A stretch of 64,000 nucleotides of DNA from Henriciella sp045287255 (GTDB lineage: Bacteria; Pseudomonadota; Alphaproteobacteria; Caulobacterales; Hyphomonadaceae). Under the pieces are notes generated by a model. It had not been told where the DNA came from, did not search any database, and saw only the letters and a list, made by a program, of their open reading frames with translations. The translations under genes and the position numbers were made by a program. The stretch's first letter is position 1, and every line of letters starts with the position of its first letter. The DNA is taken from positions 2,728,001 to 2,792,000 of the forward strand of contig NZ_CP137142.1 of the NCBI RefSeq assembly GCF_045287255.1. Direction: 5' to 3'. This document shows, one piece after another, positions 7,956 to 16,188 of this stretch.

Positions 7956-8762
7956 ATGACCAAACCAGCACTGACTTTGATTGGCGCAGGCCGCATGGGT
8001 TCAGCCCTCATGGGGGGATGGCTGAAGGGTGGCTTTGCCGGGAAGATTGATGTGGTTGATCCCAATCCGAGTACGGCGCTGGCTGACTTGGCCGCCTCTG
8101 GTGAGATCCGCCTCAACCCCCCTGTGACCCCAGCGGAGACGCTGATTGTCGCCGTAAAGCCACAAGTGTTTGCCTCGGTCAGTGAAGATATTCGCAGCCA
8201 TATCGGGCCGGGCACAACCGTTCTGTCAATTATGGCTGGCGTGTCTCTGGAGACACTGGAAACCCGCCTCGGCACGCCAGATGTCGCCCGAGCGATGCCG
8301 AACACGCCCGGTCTCGTTGGCAAAGGTGTCACCCTGCTCTGCTTCAAGGATGGCACTGACGCCGAAACGCAAAATCGCTTACGCGGCCTGCTTGAACCCC
8401 TCGGCACTGTCGAAGGCCCGATCAGCGAAGACTTGCTACCCGCTGCCACCGCTATTTCAGGCTGCGGTCCGGCCTATGGCTTCCTGCTCGCTGAAGTCAT
8501 GGCTGCTGCCGGGATTGCGCACGGCCTGGAGGAGGGCATGGCTCATCGCCTCGCCCGCAAAACCGTTGAAGGGGCCGGGGCCTTGATGGAAGCTTCCCCG
8601 GAAACTGCCGCCACCCTGCGCCAGAATGTGACCTCTCCGAACGGGGTGACGCAGGCCGCGCTGGAAGTCTTGATGCGCGACCCGGCAATGCCATCTCTAT
8701 TCGTAGAAGCCATTGCTGCTGCAATCGCGCGTGACAGGGAGCTTAGTCAGGAGACCGCATGA
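7956..8762 (+). CDS. proC: Pyrroline-5-carboxylate reductase
   Basis: Catalyses the last step of proline synthesis, reducing 1-pyrroline-5-carboxylate with NAD(P)H. The 268-residue protein has the N-terminal Rossmann motif GAGRMGSAL, the central IVAVKPQ and IMAGVSLETLETRLG, the family signature RAMPNTPGLVGKG, and the C-terminal dimerisation domain with LLPAATAISGCGPAYGF and NVTSPNGVTQAAL. Length is normal. A short ribosome site (AAGGTGAG) precedes the ATG. The stop overlaps the next gene by 4 nt, indicating one transcript with the TetR-like regulator. Confidence 0.97.
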   Translation: MTKPALTLIGAGRMGSALMGGWLKGGFAGKIDVVDPNPSTALADLAASGEIRLNPPVTPAETLIVAVKPQVFASVSEDIRSHIGPGTTVLSIMAGVSLETLETRLGTPDVARAMPNTPGLVGKGVTLLCFKDGTDAETQNRLRGLLEPLGTVEGPISEDLLPAATAISGCGPAYGFLLAEVMAAAGIAHGLEEGMAHRLARKTVEGAGALMEASPETAATLRQNVTSPNGVTQAALEVLMRDPAMPSLFVEAIAAAIARDRELSQETA

Positions 8763-9376
8763 CCCGCGAGGAGATCATTCACAAAGGGATCACCGCTGCC
8801 TTAAGTCTTGCAGCGAACACGCCTTGGGCGCACCTGACCCTCAAACAGATCGCTGATGAGGCCGGGTTTTCTATGGCGGAGTTTCACGGGGTTGCAGACA
8901 AAGCTGATCTTGCCGCTGGTGTTGAAGCCCATTTCGATAAAGCGATGAGCGAAGGTTCTTTTGAAAGTGATGAAACGCCGCGCACCCGCCTATTCGATGT
9001 GATCATGATGCGGTTCGAAGCGATGGAAGACGTTCGTGATGGAACACGGTCGTATCTTAAGTGGCGTGATCGCAGCCTGAGTGGTCTCTCGAACCGCGTG
9101 AAAGGTCGCGCCGCGACGGCGCGCTGGGCCTTGAGCTGCTCTGGTCTTGATGGCGGTGATGGCCTACCCCTTCCACTACAAATCACGGGCCTCGCTTGGG
9201 CGATTGCGCAGGCTGAGCAGGCCTGGAAACAGGAAACCAGCCCCGATCTGACCCGCACCATGGCCACCCTCGACACTGAACTGATCGCGCTGGAAGAACG
9301 CGCTCAATGGCTCAAAGGGCGTCGCAAACCCAAACCAAGCGCAACCGAAAGCCCGCCAGACGAAGCCGCTCAGTAG
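8759..9376 (+). CDS. TetR/AcrR-like transcriptional regulator
   Basis: A 205-residue protein with an N-terminal TetR-type helix-turn-helix (about 5-52: IADEAGFSMAEFHGVADKADL) and a divergent all-helical C-terminal region resembling the COQ9-like branch of this fold. It ends in a basic, low-complexity tail (KGRRKPKP). Translational coupling to proC through an ATGA overlap suggests it is co-expressed with proline synthesis. A 19-bp palindrome at 7891-7909 in the proC promoter is a possible target. The recognition helix is weakly conserved, so a non-DNA-binding role cannot be excluded. The 3' end overlaps the convergent histidine kinase by 7 nt. Confidence 0.75.
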   Translation: MTREEIIHKGITAALSLAANTPWAHLTLKQIADEAGFSMAEFHGVADKADLAAGVEAHFDKAMSEGSFESDETPRTRLFDVIMMRFEAMEDVRDGTRSYLKWRDRSLSGLSNRVKGRAATARWALSCSGLDGGDGLPLPLQITGLAWAIAQAEQAWKQETSPDLTRTMATLDTELIALEERAQWLKGRRKPKPSATESPPDEAAQ

Positions 9377-10668
9377 GGTAGCTTCAAGCGTACCCGCAAG
9401 CCACCCATCGGGCTGTCTTCAAGACGGATATCTCCGCCATGGCTTTTGGCAAAATCGCGCGCCAGCGTCAGACCCAGCCCGCTTCCGGCAATGTTCTGCG
9501 TACGCGCATCATCGAGCCGGTGGAAAGGTTTGAACGCATCTTCCCGCTTATCCTCAGGGATGCCCGGACCATTATCGTCAATCAGGATTTCCGCCATGCG
9601 CGGGCCTTTCACCAGCCGAACCTCGCATCGATCGCCATAACCGACTGCATTGCTGATAAGGTTAGAAAGCGTTCGCGACAGCGCCATAGGCCGAACAGCG
9701 ACGGTGATTGCCGGGGCCTCGATGACATCTGCGCCATCAATCCGCTCCACAACAGTCCGCGCCATATGGTCGAGGCGCAATTCCTCGGCTTGCTCGCCCT
9801 CAACACCGCTGGCAAAGGCGAGATACTCGTCCAGCATCTTGGCCATGTCGTCGAGGTCGGCCCGCGCGCCTTCAATCTCTTCGCTTTGTTCCATCATCGC
9901 CAATTGCAGTTTCAGGCGGGTAAGCGGTGTGCGTAAATCATGGCTGACCCCGGCCAGCATTTCAGTCCGCTGATCCGCAAAAGCCGTCAGGCGCGCACGC
10001 ATATCGGTAACCGCCCGCGCCGCATCGCGAATTTCGGTTGGCCCGGATGGGCGGAAGCCTGGCACATCGCGCCCACGTCCAAAGGCTTTAGCCGCCTCTG
10101 TCAGGGACAGGATGGACCGCACCTGATTACGCAAGAAGGCAAAAGACAAAGCCAACATAAACAGTGCGCCCAACAGAACCCAGACAATCGTGAAGTGCGT
10201 GTTCGCCGCCAAAGCACGCTTGCGAGCGACAAGAACGCGCGCAATCTTGCCATCCACTTCACTTCGGAAATCGAGCACCGTCCCGGCTTCAAGGGAGCGC
10301 ACATCAACTGGCCTCGTGATGAAGGCCTCAAGCTGTAGACGCAACACATGGTCATAACTGAATTTGGCCCGTGCGCCGGGCGGCCAGGTCATGCCGCCCT
10401 GATAATCACAATCGAGAATAAAGCCGAGTTGGTCCTCCACGCCCATTTCCTGAGCAAGCCCACGATCAGAGTCCGCACAAACATCCAACACCAAGCCAAT
10501 CTCGCGCGCGATAGACTGGGACAGCTTCTCGTTCACATCCTTGATGTGCTCCTGATAGTAATAGAAAGCGAAAATCGCGAAAACCAGCACAACAGGCACG
10601 GCAACAAGTAAAGCGAGACGCGCATTCAGGCCGCGCGGGGTGTAATTGCGAAGACGAAACGCGCTCAT
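9370..10668 (-). CDS. EnvZ-like membrane sensor histidine kinase
   Basis: A 432-residue two-component sensor. Transmembrane segments lie near 17-37 (VAVPVVLVFAIFAF) and 160-180 (VWVLLGALFMLALSFAF), flanking a periplasmic sensor of about 120 residues. A HAMP linker follows. The dimerisation/phosphoacceptor motif is GVSHDLRTPLTRL with H243. The ATPase domain has the N box LSNLISNAVGYG, the G1 box DDNGPGIPED and the G2 box GSGLGLTLARDF. It lies 9 nt after the OmpR-type regulator and is surely its partner. The signal is unknown; three Cys/Asp-rich positions in the periplasmic loop (DVCADSD, LDCDY) may matter for sensing. Confidence 0.93.
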   Translation of the reverse strand: MSAFRLRNYTPRGLNARLALLVAVPVVLVFAIFAFYYYQEHIKDVNEKLSQSIAREIGLVLDVCADSDRGLAQEMGVEDQLGFILDCDYQGGMTWPPGARAKFSYDHVLRLQLEAFITRPVDVRSLEAGTVLDFRSEVDGKIARVLVARKRALAANTHFTIVWVLLGALFMLALSFAFLRNQVRSILSLTEAAKAFGRGRDVPGFRPSGPTEIRDAARAVTDMRARLTAFADQRTEMLAGVSHDLRTPLTRLKLQLAMMEQSEEIEGARADLDDMAKMLDEYLAFASGVEGEQAEELRLDHMARTVVERIDGADVIEAPAITVAVRPMALSRTLSNLISNAVGYGDRCEVRLVKGPRMAEILIDDNGPGIPEDKREDAFKPFHRLDDARTQNIAGSGLGLTLARDFAKSHGGDIRLEDSPMGGLRVRLKLPY

Positions 10669-10677
10669 AGTCTGCCC

Positions 10678-11355
10678 CTAGTCTGGCATTAGGCGGTAAC
10701 CAATTCCGCGTACGGTTTGCAAATGAATCGGGTTCTTCGGATCTGGCTCAATTTTCTTGCGCAGCCGTGTCACTTGCACGTCTATGCTCCGCTCGCTGCC
10801 ATTTGAGGTCTGCTCAGCTAATCCTTCCCGGCTGAAGGCTTCGCCCGGCTGTTGCGCCATCAGGGTCAACAGCTGCAACTCCCCATCGGTCAGCCGGATA
10901 GCCCCTTCTGGACCCGTTAGGACACCCCTTTTGACATCAAAAACAAGCCCAGACATTTCCACCTCGCCCGGCGGCTCTGGCATATGCGTACGCCGCAAAA
11001 TCGCAGCAACGCGCAGAGAAAGCTCCTCAGGCTCAAACGGCTTGGGTAAATAATCGTCCGCACCCAGTTTAAGGCCTTCAATTCGGTCACTGGCATTTCC
11101 GCGCGCTGTAAGCAGCAAGACCGGGGTCTGATTCCCATCCTGTCGCAGGGCCGATAACAGGCTTAACCCATCCTCGCCCGGCATCATGATATCGAGAATA
11201 GCAAGATCAAAGCTGAAGGTCTGAAACAGTTTACGCGCGGCCTTTGCGTCGGCCGCGACCGTCATCTTATACCCTTGCCGCCCCAGGTACTTTTTTAACA
11301 GGTCACGGATGCGGTCATCATCATCGACAATCAGCAGATGTTGGGCCTCAATCAT
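10678..11355 (-). CDS. OmpR/PetR-family response regulator
   Basis: A 225-residue response regulator. The receiver domain has the acidic pocket DDDD (11-14), phosphoacceptor D55 in LAILDIMMPGEDG and the conserved KPF lysine. The C-terminal OmpR winged helix runs from about 130 to 225 (VQVTRLRKKIE, TVRGIGYRLMPD). It is second in a marR-like / response regulator / kinase operon, overlapping the marR stop by 4 nt. Pairing of a MarR protein with an OmpR-type regulator recalls petP-petR of Rhodobacter; that is an analogy, not proof of orthology. Confidence 0.95.
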   Translation of the reverse strand: MIEAQHLLIVDDDDRIRDLLKKYLGRQGYKMTVAADAKAARKLFQTFSFDLAILDIMMPGEDGLSLLSALRQDGNQTPVLLLTARGNASDRIEGLKLGADDYLPKPFEPEELSLRVAAILRRTHMPEPPGEVEMSGLVFDVKRGVLTGPEGAIRLTDGELQLLTLMAQQPGEAFSREGLAEQTSNGSERSIDVQVTRLRKKIEPDPKNPIHLQTVRGIGYRLMPD

Positions 11356-11822
11356 ATCAGCGCCTCCAGAACCGCCCGTGCCCCGGCCACTGCATTTGCC
11401 CCTGCTTTGCGATAGGCATTCCTTAGGGCATTGCGCATGGCGATTGTCGCAGGATCAGTCAGCCGTTTGCCCTCTGTCGTCAGGAACAAAACCCGCGCTC
11501 GTCCATCCGTTTCACTTTTTTGCCGCTCTATAAGACGTCGCCGGCCAAGGTCCCCGATAATCCGCGCAAAGGTCGGCACCGTCGCCCCCAGATGCTCCCG
11601 CAAGGCACTCACCGTCAGACCCGGCTGAAAGCGCAAAGCAATCAGAGTGCGCGCCGCAAGCTGCGGCATAGCCTCCAATTGTGCAATTTCTGCAGCCTCC
11701 TTCAGCAGGGCTCTTTCCCCCGCCAAAACAAGGGCGATTCCATAATCAAGCTCCTCATCCCGCAAGAAAAGTCGGGGATCAAAACCGGGAGCATTCGCGC
11801 GCATCTGGTTGACATCAGGCAT
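11352..11822 (-). CDS. MarR/PetP-like winged-helix regulator
   Basis: A 156-residue protein of MarR architecture. A helical N-terminus (FLRDEELDYGIALVLAGERALL) is followed by the winged helix: LTVSALREHLGATVPTFARIIGDLGRRRLIERQKSETDGRARVLF has the family's recognition helix and DxRxR wing. It is the first gene of a three-gene operon with the OmpR-type regulator and EnvZ-type kinase, and it diverges from ilvE across 54 bp. The start is the ATG at 11822; longer upstream readings run antisense through ilvE. The operon position suggests control of, or modulation by, the two-component pair (inference). Confidence 0.85.
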   Translation of the reverse strand: MPDVNQMRANAPGFDPRLFLRDEELDYGIALVLAGERALLKEAAEIAQLEAMPQLAARTLIALRFQPGLTVSALREHLGATVPTFARIIGDLGRRRLIERQKSETDGRARVLFLTTEGKRLTDPATIAMRNALRNAYRKAGANAVAGARAVLEALI

Positions 11823-11876
11823 AGTGATCGGACAATGCCGTTGAAACGAGTAAAAGTGCAAGACAGGAAGTATCCC

Positions 11877-12761
11877 ATGGCAGGCCTGCCCTATGATGAC
11901 CGCGACGGCTATATCTGGATGGATGGCGTCTTTACGCCTTGGCGCGAGGCGAAGGTGCATGTGCTGACCCATGCCCTCCACTACGCCTCCAGCGTGTTTG
12001 AAGGTGAGCGGGCTTATGGCGGGGTGATCTATGCGTCACGTCGCCATTCAGAGCGTCTGGCCAATTCAGCCAAGATTATGGGTTTTGAGCTTCCTGTCAG
12101 CGTTGACGAGCTTGAGGCGATTAAAGCCGAAGCGCTCGCCAAATCTGGTCTGGAAAACGCCTATGTCCGCGCCTTCGCGTGGCGCGGCAGTGAGATGATG
12201 GGCGTTTCGGCCCAGTCTAACACGATCCATCTTGCGGTCGCTGTCTGGGCTTGGGGCGACTATTTCGCTGATAAGATGAAGGGCATTCGGATGACGCATG
12301 CCCAGTGGAAGCGCCCGAGCCCGGAAAGCGCACCGTCCCATGCTAAAGCCGCAGGGCTCTATATGATTTGCACGCTATCCAAGCATGCCGCTGAGAATGC
12401 AGGCTATGCTGACGCTCTGATGCTGGATTATCGCGGGCACGTTGCAGAAGCGACCGGGGCGAACATTTTCTTCATTCGCGACGGGGCGCTGCATACGCCA
12501 ACACCAGATTGCTTCCTTAACGGGATTACCCGCCAGACCGCGATGAAGCTGGCAGAGGCACGCCAGATTGAAGTGGTTGAGCGGACGATCATGCCGGACG
12601 AGCTCGGCACTTTCAGCGAGTGCTTTATTACGGGTTCAGCCGCGGAGATCACACCGGTCGCAGAGATTGGCGAGTTTACGTACAAGCCAAGTCATATCTC
12701 AGAGGCTCTGGTAACCGATTATGCTGATCTGGTGCATCGCCGCATCCCAATGCCTGCCTAA
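11877..12761 (+). CDS. ilvE: Branched-chain amino acid aminotransferase
   Basis: A fold-type IV PLP aminotransferase that makes Leu, Ile and Val from their 2-keto acids and glutamate. Signs in the 294-residue protein are the N-terminal IWMDGVFTPW, HALHYASSVFEGERAYGG with the carboxylate-binding Arg, the lysine in SHAKAAGLYMICTLSKHAA, and the cofactor-binding EATGANIFF and GITRQTAMKLA. The ATG at 11877 is preceded by CAGGAAG at good spacing; an ATG at 11835 would add 14 residues but has no site. Diverges from the marR-like gene and is followed by a strong hairpin at 12795-12823. Confidence 0.95.
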   Translation: MAGLPYDDRDGYIWMDGVFTPWREAKVHVLTHALHYASSVFEGERAYGGVIYASRRHSERLANSAKIMGFELPVSVDELEAIKAEALAKSGLENAYVRAFAWRGSEMMGVSAQSNTIHLAVAVWAWGDYFADKMKGIRMTHAQWKRPSPESAPSHAKAAGLYMICTLSKHAAENAGYADALMLDYRGHVAEATGANIFFIRDGALHTPTPDCFLNGITRQTAMKLAEARQIEVVERTIMPDELGTFSECFITGSAAEITPVAEIGEFTYKPSHISEALVTDYADLVHRRIPMPA

Positions 12762-12794
12762 GGTGACAAGGCTTTAAGTTGCGCAACGACCCTT

Positions 12795-12823
12795 GCCCAC
12801 GCATCCCTTTGCGATGCGTGGGC
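12795..12823 (+). terminator. Perfect 11-bp hairpin after ilvE that overlaps the next start codon
   Basis: GCCCACGCATC (12795-12805) and GATGCGTGGGC (12813-12823) are exactly complementary around a 7-nt loop. It could terminate ilvE transcripts, although the following TTGTGG is a poor T-tract. The 3' arm contains ATG 12814, the most likely start of the next gene, so it may also restrict that gene's translation. Confidence 0.6.
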
Positions 12824-13614
12824 TTGTGGCATATCTGCTAAAGCATGGACAACTGACCGCTCTTTTCGGAGCGACGTTCCTGCATGTCGCGGTCTTTGGT
12901 ATTGTCCTGTCCTTACCCCGCTCAAGCCCGACATATGAGCCCCACATGCCAATCTCAGTCATCCTCTATGAGGCGCCAGAACCAGAGCAGCCTCCTGAGC
13001 CGGAGCCTGAACAAGAACTCAGTCCAGACCCCACACCCATTAAGACTCAAGAGCCAAACATCCCTGCCCCAGCACCTCCTGCCCAGCGCCCTGAACCCGT
13101 AACCAGCTTCACCGAAGCCCCAGACCAGACCGAAGCGGTTGTTCAACCTCCGGTGCCCCCAAATCAGGAAGAACCTGTTCAGAATACCCCCACCCAAACC
13201 ACAGCGCTGGAACAAGTTGCGGGCATCCTTCAGCGCGCAGACTGCAATCGCCTTGGTCGCGATGAGCGGCCCGATTGCCCCCCATCCGATCCGTTCGCTG
13301 CTGCTGAAGCCCTGCAGGATTTGCAGGACCCGAAAGGACCTATTTCAATACCAGACTTACAAGCATTCGGGCCGCAAGGCATGGCAGAAAGTTACCTGTC
13401 GGCTCGCGGCTGGAAACCTTCCCTGCCCGGCCCCGGAAGCGCCGAAGGGCTTGGCGCAAGCAGCCTGATCAATCTGGGCAGCATTGATAATACTACGTTT
13501 GCCGACCCCATGGCCAAGGGCGCTTATAATGCGCAACGTATTCGTAACGGACAGGCACCCATCTGGGACAAGGAGATTGAGGACGCGTTGAAAGACGCCC
13601 GCGACCAGCGTTGA
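12814..13614 (+). CDS. TonB/TolA-like proline-rich inner-membrane-anchored protein of unknown function
   Basis: A 266-residue protein with one N-terminal transmembrane helix (about 15-35, ALFGATFLHVAVFGIVL) holding a histidine in the position typical of TonB/TolA anchors. A long Pro/Glu-rich periplasmic spacer (about 45-135) resembles that of TonB. The C-terminal part (140-266) has two cysteines, CNRLGRDERPDC, and no recognisable TonB or TolA C-terminal domain. No exbB/exbD is adjacent. The start is uncertain: ATG 12814 has no ribosome site and lies in a perfect hairpin; TTG 12793 would add seven residues. Possibly a divergent envelope-spanning adaptor; function not recognised. Confidence 0.75.
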   Translation: MRGLVAYLLKHGQLTALFGATFLHVAVFGIVLSLPRSSPTYEPHMPISVILYEAPEPEQPPEPEPEQELSPDPTPIKTQEPNIPAPAPPAQRPEPVTSFTEAPDQTEAVVQPPVPPNQEEPVQNTPTQTTALEQVAGILQRADCNRLGRDERPDCPPSDPFAAAEALQDLQDPKGPISIPDLQAFGPQGMAESYLSARGWKPSLPGPGSAEGLGASSLINLGSIDNTTFADPMAKGAYNAQRIRNGQAPIWDKEIEDALKDARDQR

Positions 13615-13696
13615 ACTGCAACAGATCGTCAGAAAGGCTTGACTTTGATGGCCCATTTCCGCCCTCTACCTTTGAATTTCTAAAAGGACTGCCCCT

Positions 13697-15535
13697 GTGA
13701 CTGAACCTATCCTGAGTGTCCGTGATCTGCGGGTTGATTTTGACACCCCGGACGGCGCGGTCCACGCGGTTAAAGGCACTAGTTTTGAGGTTGCAGCGGG
13801 CGAATGCCTTGGCATTGTCGGGGAGTCCGGCTCAGGCAAATCTCAAACGGTTCTCGCAGCCATGGGCCTTCTGGCCGATAATGGCAAAGCGTCCGGCTCC
13901 ATCAAGTTTAACGGCACGGATATGCTCACCGCTAACGCCGCGACCCTGCGCAAGATTCGCGGCGAAGAAATGTCGATGATCTTCCAGAACCCGCTGACCA
14001 GTCTGACCCCGCATATGACCGTGGGCGCGCAAATGCGCGAAGTGCTGGCCCTGCATAAGGGCATCAAGGGCGAGGAAGCCAACCAGAAATGCGTGGACTG
14101 GCTGGAGCATGTTCGCATCCCTGAAGCCCGTCGCCGTATGGATCAGTTCCCACATGAGCTTTCTGGCGGGATGCGCCAGCGTGTCATGGTCGCCATCGCC
14201 ATGCTGTGTGGCCCAAAACTCCTACTCGCCGATGAGCCAACGACCGCGCTGGATGTGACCGTTCAGGCTCAGGTGCTCGACCTGATGGATGAGCTGAAAC
14301 GCGAGATCGGAACCGGTATCGCCCTGATCACCCATGATATGGGCGTGGTCGCCCGGATGTGCGATCGCGTGGTCGTGATGCGCTATGGCGAGATTGTCGA
14401 GACCGGATCAATCGACGATATCTTCTACAACCCCCAGCATGAATACACCAAGATGCTGCTGGATGCGGTGCCTCGCATCGACCAACCGAACCGCCCGGGC
14501 CGACCGACACTTGGCCCACCGCCCTCTGCGGATATTGAGCCGATCCTGAAGGCTGAAGAACTGAAAGTCCATTTCCCGATCAATGTTGGCGGTGGTCTGT
14601 TCGGCAAAGTGAAGCCCTTGCGCGCCGTGGATGGCGTCAGTTTCGACCTGCGTCCCGGTGAAACGCTCGGCGTGGTCGGCGAATCCGGCTGTGGAAAATC
14701 AACGCTCGCCCGCGCTGTTCTCAAACTAGTGCCCCAGACCGCTGGAACGGTTGCCTGGATGGGGCGCGACATCAGCGATGCCGACCGCAAGACGATGAAT
14801 GGTCTGCGCGATGATCTGCAAATCGTGTTTCAGGACCCCATGGCTTCGCTTGATCCACGCATGACGATTGGTAACTCGATTGGCGAACCGCTGACCGTGC
14901 ATGAACCACAGCTCGATAAGGCTTCGCGGGAAGCCCGCGTACGGGAAATCATGCCACGGGTTGGACTCGATCCAGCTCTGATCAATCGCTACCCGCATGA
15001 ACTTTCAGGCGGCCAGAACCAGCGGGTCGGGATTGCTCGCGCAATGATCCTGTCTCCTAAGCTCGTGGTCTGTGATGAAGCAGTCTCAGCCCTTGATGTT
15101 TCGGTTCAGGCCCAGGTCGTCGATCTATTGATCGGACTTCAGAAAGAGTTTGACCTCGCCATGATCTTTATCAGTCACGACCTCTCGGTCGTGCGGGAGA
15201 TCAGCCACCGCGTTATGGTCCTCTATCTTGGCAAGATTGTTGAGATTGCCGGGCGTGAAGAGATTTATGAGGATGCCCGTCATCCTTACACACAGGCTCT
15301 AATCTCTGCGGTTCCAAACCCCGACCCAAAGACCGAACGCACACGACCCCGCGTCAAACTGGAAGGCGACCTGCCCAGCCCAATGGATACACGCGCGCCG
15401 CTGCGCTTCCTGAAATCTCGCGTGATTGATGATGCAGACGCTCAACAGTATACCCCGAAGCTGATCGAAATCGCTCCGGGGCATGTTGTGGCTGAGCATG
15501 ATCCATTTGAGGGCTCAGAAGGGCTACAGGCTTAA
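13697..15535 (+). CDS. ABC transporter with two fused ATPase domains (peptide/nickel, YejF-DppDF type)
   Basis: A 612-residue protein holding two ATP-binding cassettes in tandem. Domain 1 has Walker A GESGSGKSQ, signature LSGGMRQR and Walker B LLADEPTTALD. Domain 2 has GESGCGKST, LSGGQNQR and VVCDEAVSALD. Each is followed by the oligopeptide-transporter C-terminal element (NPQHEYTKML, DARHPYTQAL). This is the layout of YejF and fused DppD-DppF, which energise dipeptide, oligopeptide or microcin uptake. No permease or binding-protein gene is next to it. The start is GTG at 13697, with AAAAGGA upstream. Confidence 0.93.
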   Translation: MTEPILSVRDLRVDFDTPDGAVHAVKGTSFEVAAGECLGIVGESGSGKSQTVLAAMGLLADNGKASGSIKFNGTDMLTANAATLRKIRGEEMSMIFQNPLTSLTPHMTVGAQMREVLALHKGIKGEEANQKCVDWLEHVRIPEARRRMDQFPHELSGGMRQRVMVAIAMLCGPKLLLADEPTTALDVTVQAQVLDLMDELKREIGTGIALITHDMGVVARMCDRVVVMRYGEIVETGSIDDIFYNPQHEYTKMLLDAVPRIDQPNRPGRPTLGPPPSADIEPILKAEELKVHFPINVGGGLFGKVKPLRAVDGVSFDLRPGETLGVVGESGCGKSTLARAVLKLVPQTAGTVAWMGRDISDADRKTMNGLRDDLQIVFQDPMASLDPRMTIGNSIGEPLTVHEPQLDKASREARVREIMPRVGLDPALINRYPHELSGGQNQRVGIARAMILSPKLVVCDEAVSALDVSVQAQVVDLLIGLQKEFDLAMIFISHDLSVVREISHRVMVLYLGKIVEIAGREEIYEDARHPYTQALISAVPNPDPKTERTRPRVKLEGDLPSPMDTRAPLRFLKSRVIDDADAQQYTPKLIEIAPGHVVAEHDPFEGSEGLQA

Positions 15536-15539
15536 ACCT

Positions 15540-16100
15540 CTATTTCTTACATAAGACATCGGTCAGGTTGCGACGGTCAAAGTTTGCATAGGCAACGCCG
15601 CGATAGCCCATGTCCCGGCAAAACTCGCGGGCATTCCCGCGCTGTGCAGGGATGCGATCACCATAGGCGTCGCGCGGACGCGGAAAGAATACCGTAGCTG
15701 GTCCCTGAACCCCTTCACTACGTGGGCGCCTATCCCGGCGTGGGCGATCTCCTCGATGCGAAATCGGGCGCATGGATGTGATATTATCGTTCATGCGAAT
15801 GTCCGAAAGATGTGCAATCGGTCCCGTCACCAATTGGCAGCGCCCCCGGAAGTTCGGATGCTCACAAATCTCCCACTTTCCACGCAGCTCTAAGGATGAA
15901 ATCGTATCATTGAAACGGAAATAGTTCAGATCACGCACAACCCCATCAAAGACGCGCGACTGACCGCGGAAATTCGGATGTTCGTAAACAATAATCTCAC
16001 CGCTATGGCGCCCACCTTTCAAGGCATCCGCAGTGGCGGGAGAAAAGGCCGCTGTCGCGCTGGCGAGGGCGACCAGAAGTGTGTTCTTGAAAATCGTCAT
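15540..16100 (-). CDS. Secreted beta/gamma-crystallin family protein
   Basis: A 186-residue exported protein. A signal peptide (residues 1-25, LLVALASATAAFSPATADA) precedes two beta/gamma-crystallin Greek-key motifs: IIVYEHPNFRGQSRVF (about 36-51) and WEICEHPNFRGRCQLV (about 75-90), each followed by the matching SSLELRG or NDNITSM element. A basic Arg/Pro linker (115-135) leads to a C-terminal region with two cysteines (EFCRDMGYRGVAYANF and VLCKK) resembling a small cell-surface domain. Bacterial members often bind calcium and are stress- or surface-related. Its ribosome site and start codon are tied up in a hairpin (16101-16135). Confidence 0.85.
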   Translation of the reverse strand: MTIFKNTLLVALASATAAFSPATADALKGGRHSGEIIVYEHPNFRGQSRVFDGVVRDLNYFRFNDTISSLELRGKWEICEHPNFRGRCQLVTGPIAHLSDIRMNDNITSMRPISHRGDRPRRDRRPRSEGVQGPATVFFPRPRDAYGDRIPAQRGNAREFCRDMGYRGVAYANFDRRNLTDVLCKK

Positions 16101-16143
16101 GTCAGTCTTCCTTCATCTGGTGAAGAGAGACTGACATGGTCAG
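16101..16143 (-). promoter_or_regulatory. RBS-sequestering hairpin with competing upstream pairing before the crystallin gene
   Basis: On the minus strand, 15-nt arms (16135-16121 and 16115-16101) pair with one C-A mismatch and one G-U around the loop CCAGA. The 3' arm holds the ribosome site GAAGGAAG and ends directly at the ATG (16100). Just upstream, CTGAC (16143-16139) can pair with GTCAG (16135-16131), the base of the first hairpin, giving a mutually exclusive short stem with a CAT loop. This arrangement would suit an RNA thermometer, riboswitch or protein-controlled translational switch. Confidence 0.55.
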
Positions 16144-16188
16144 TTTGAACGCACCGGGAGTACGAGCTTCATCGCAGGTTCAGGAAAA

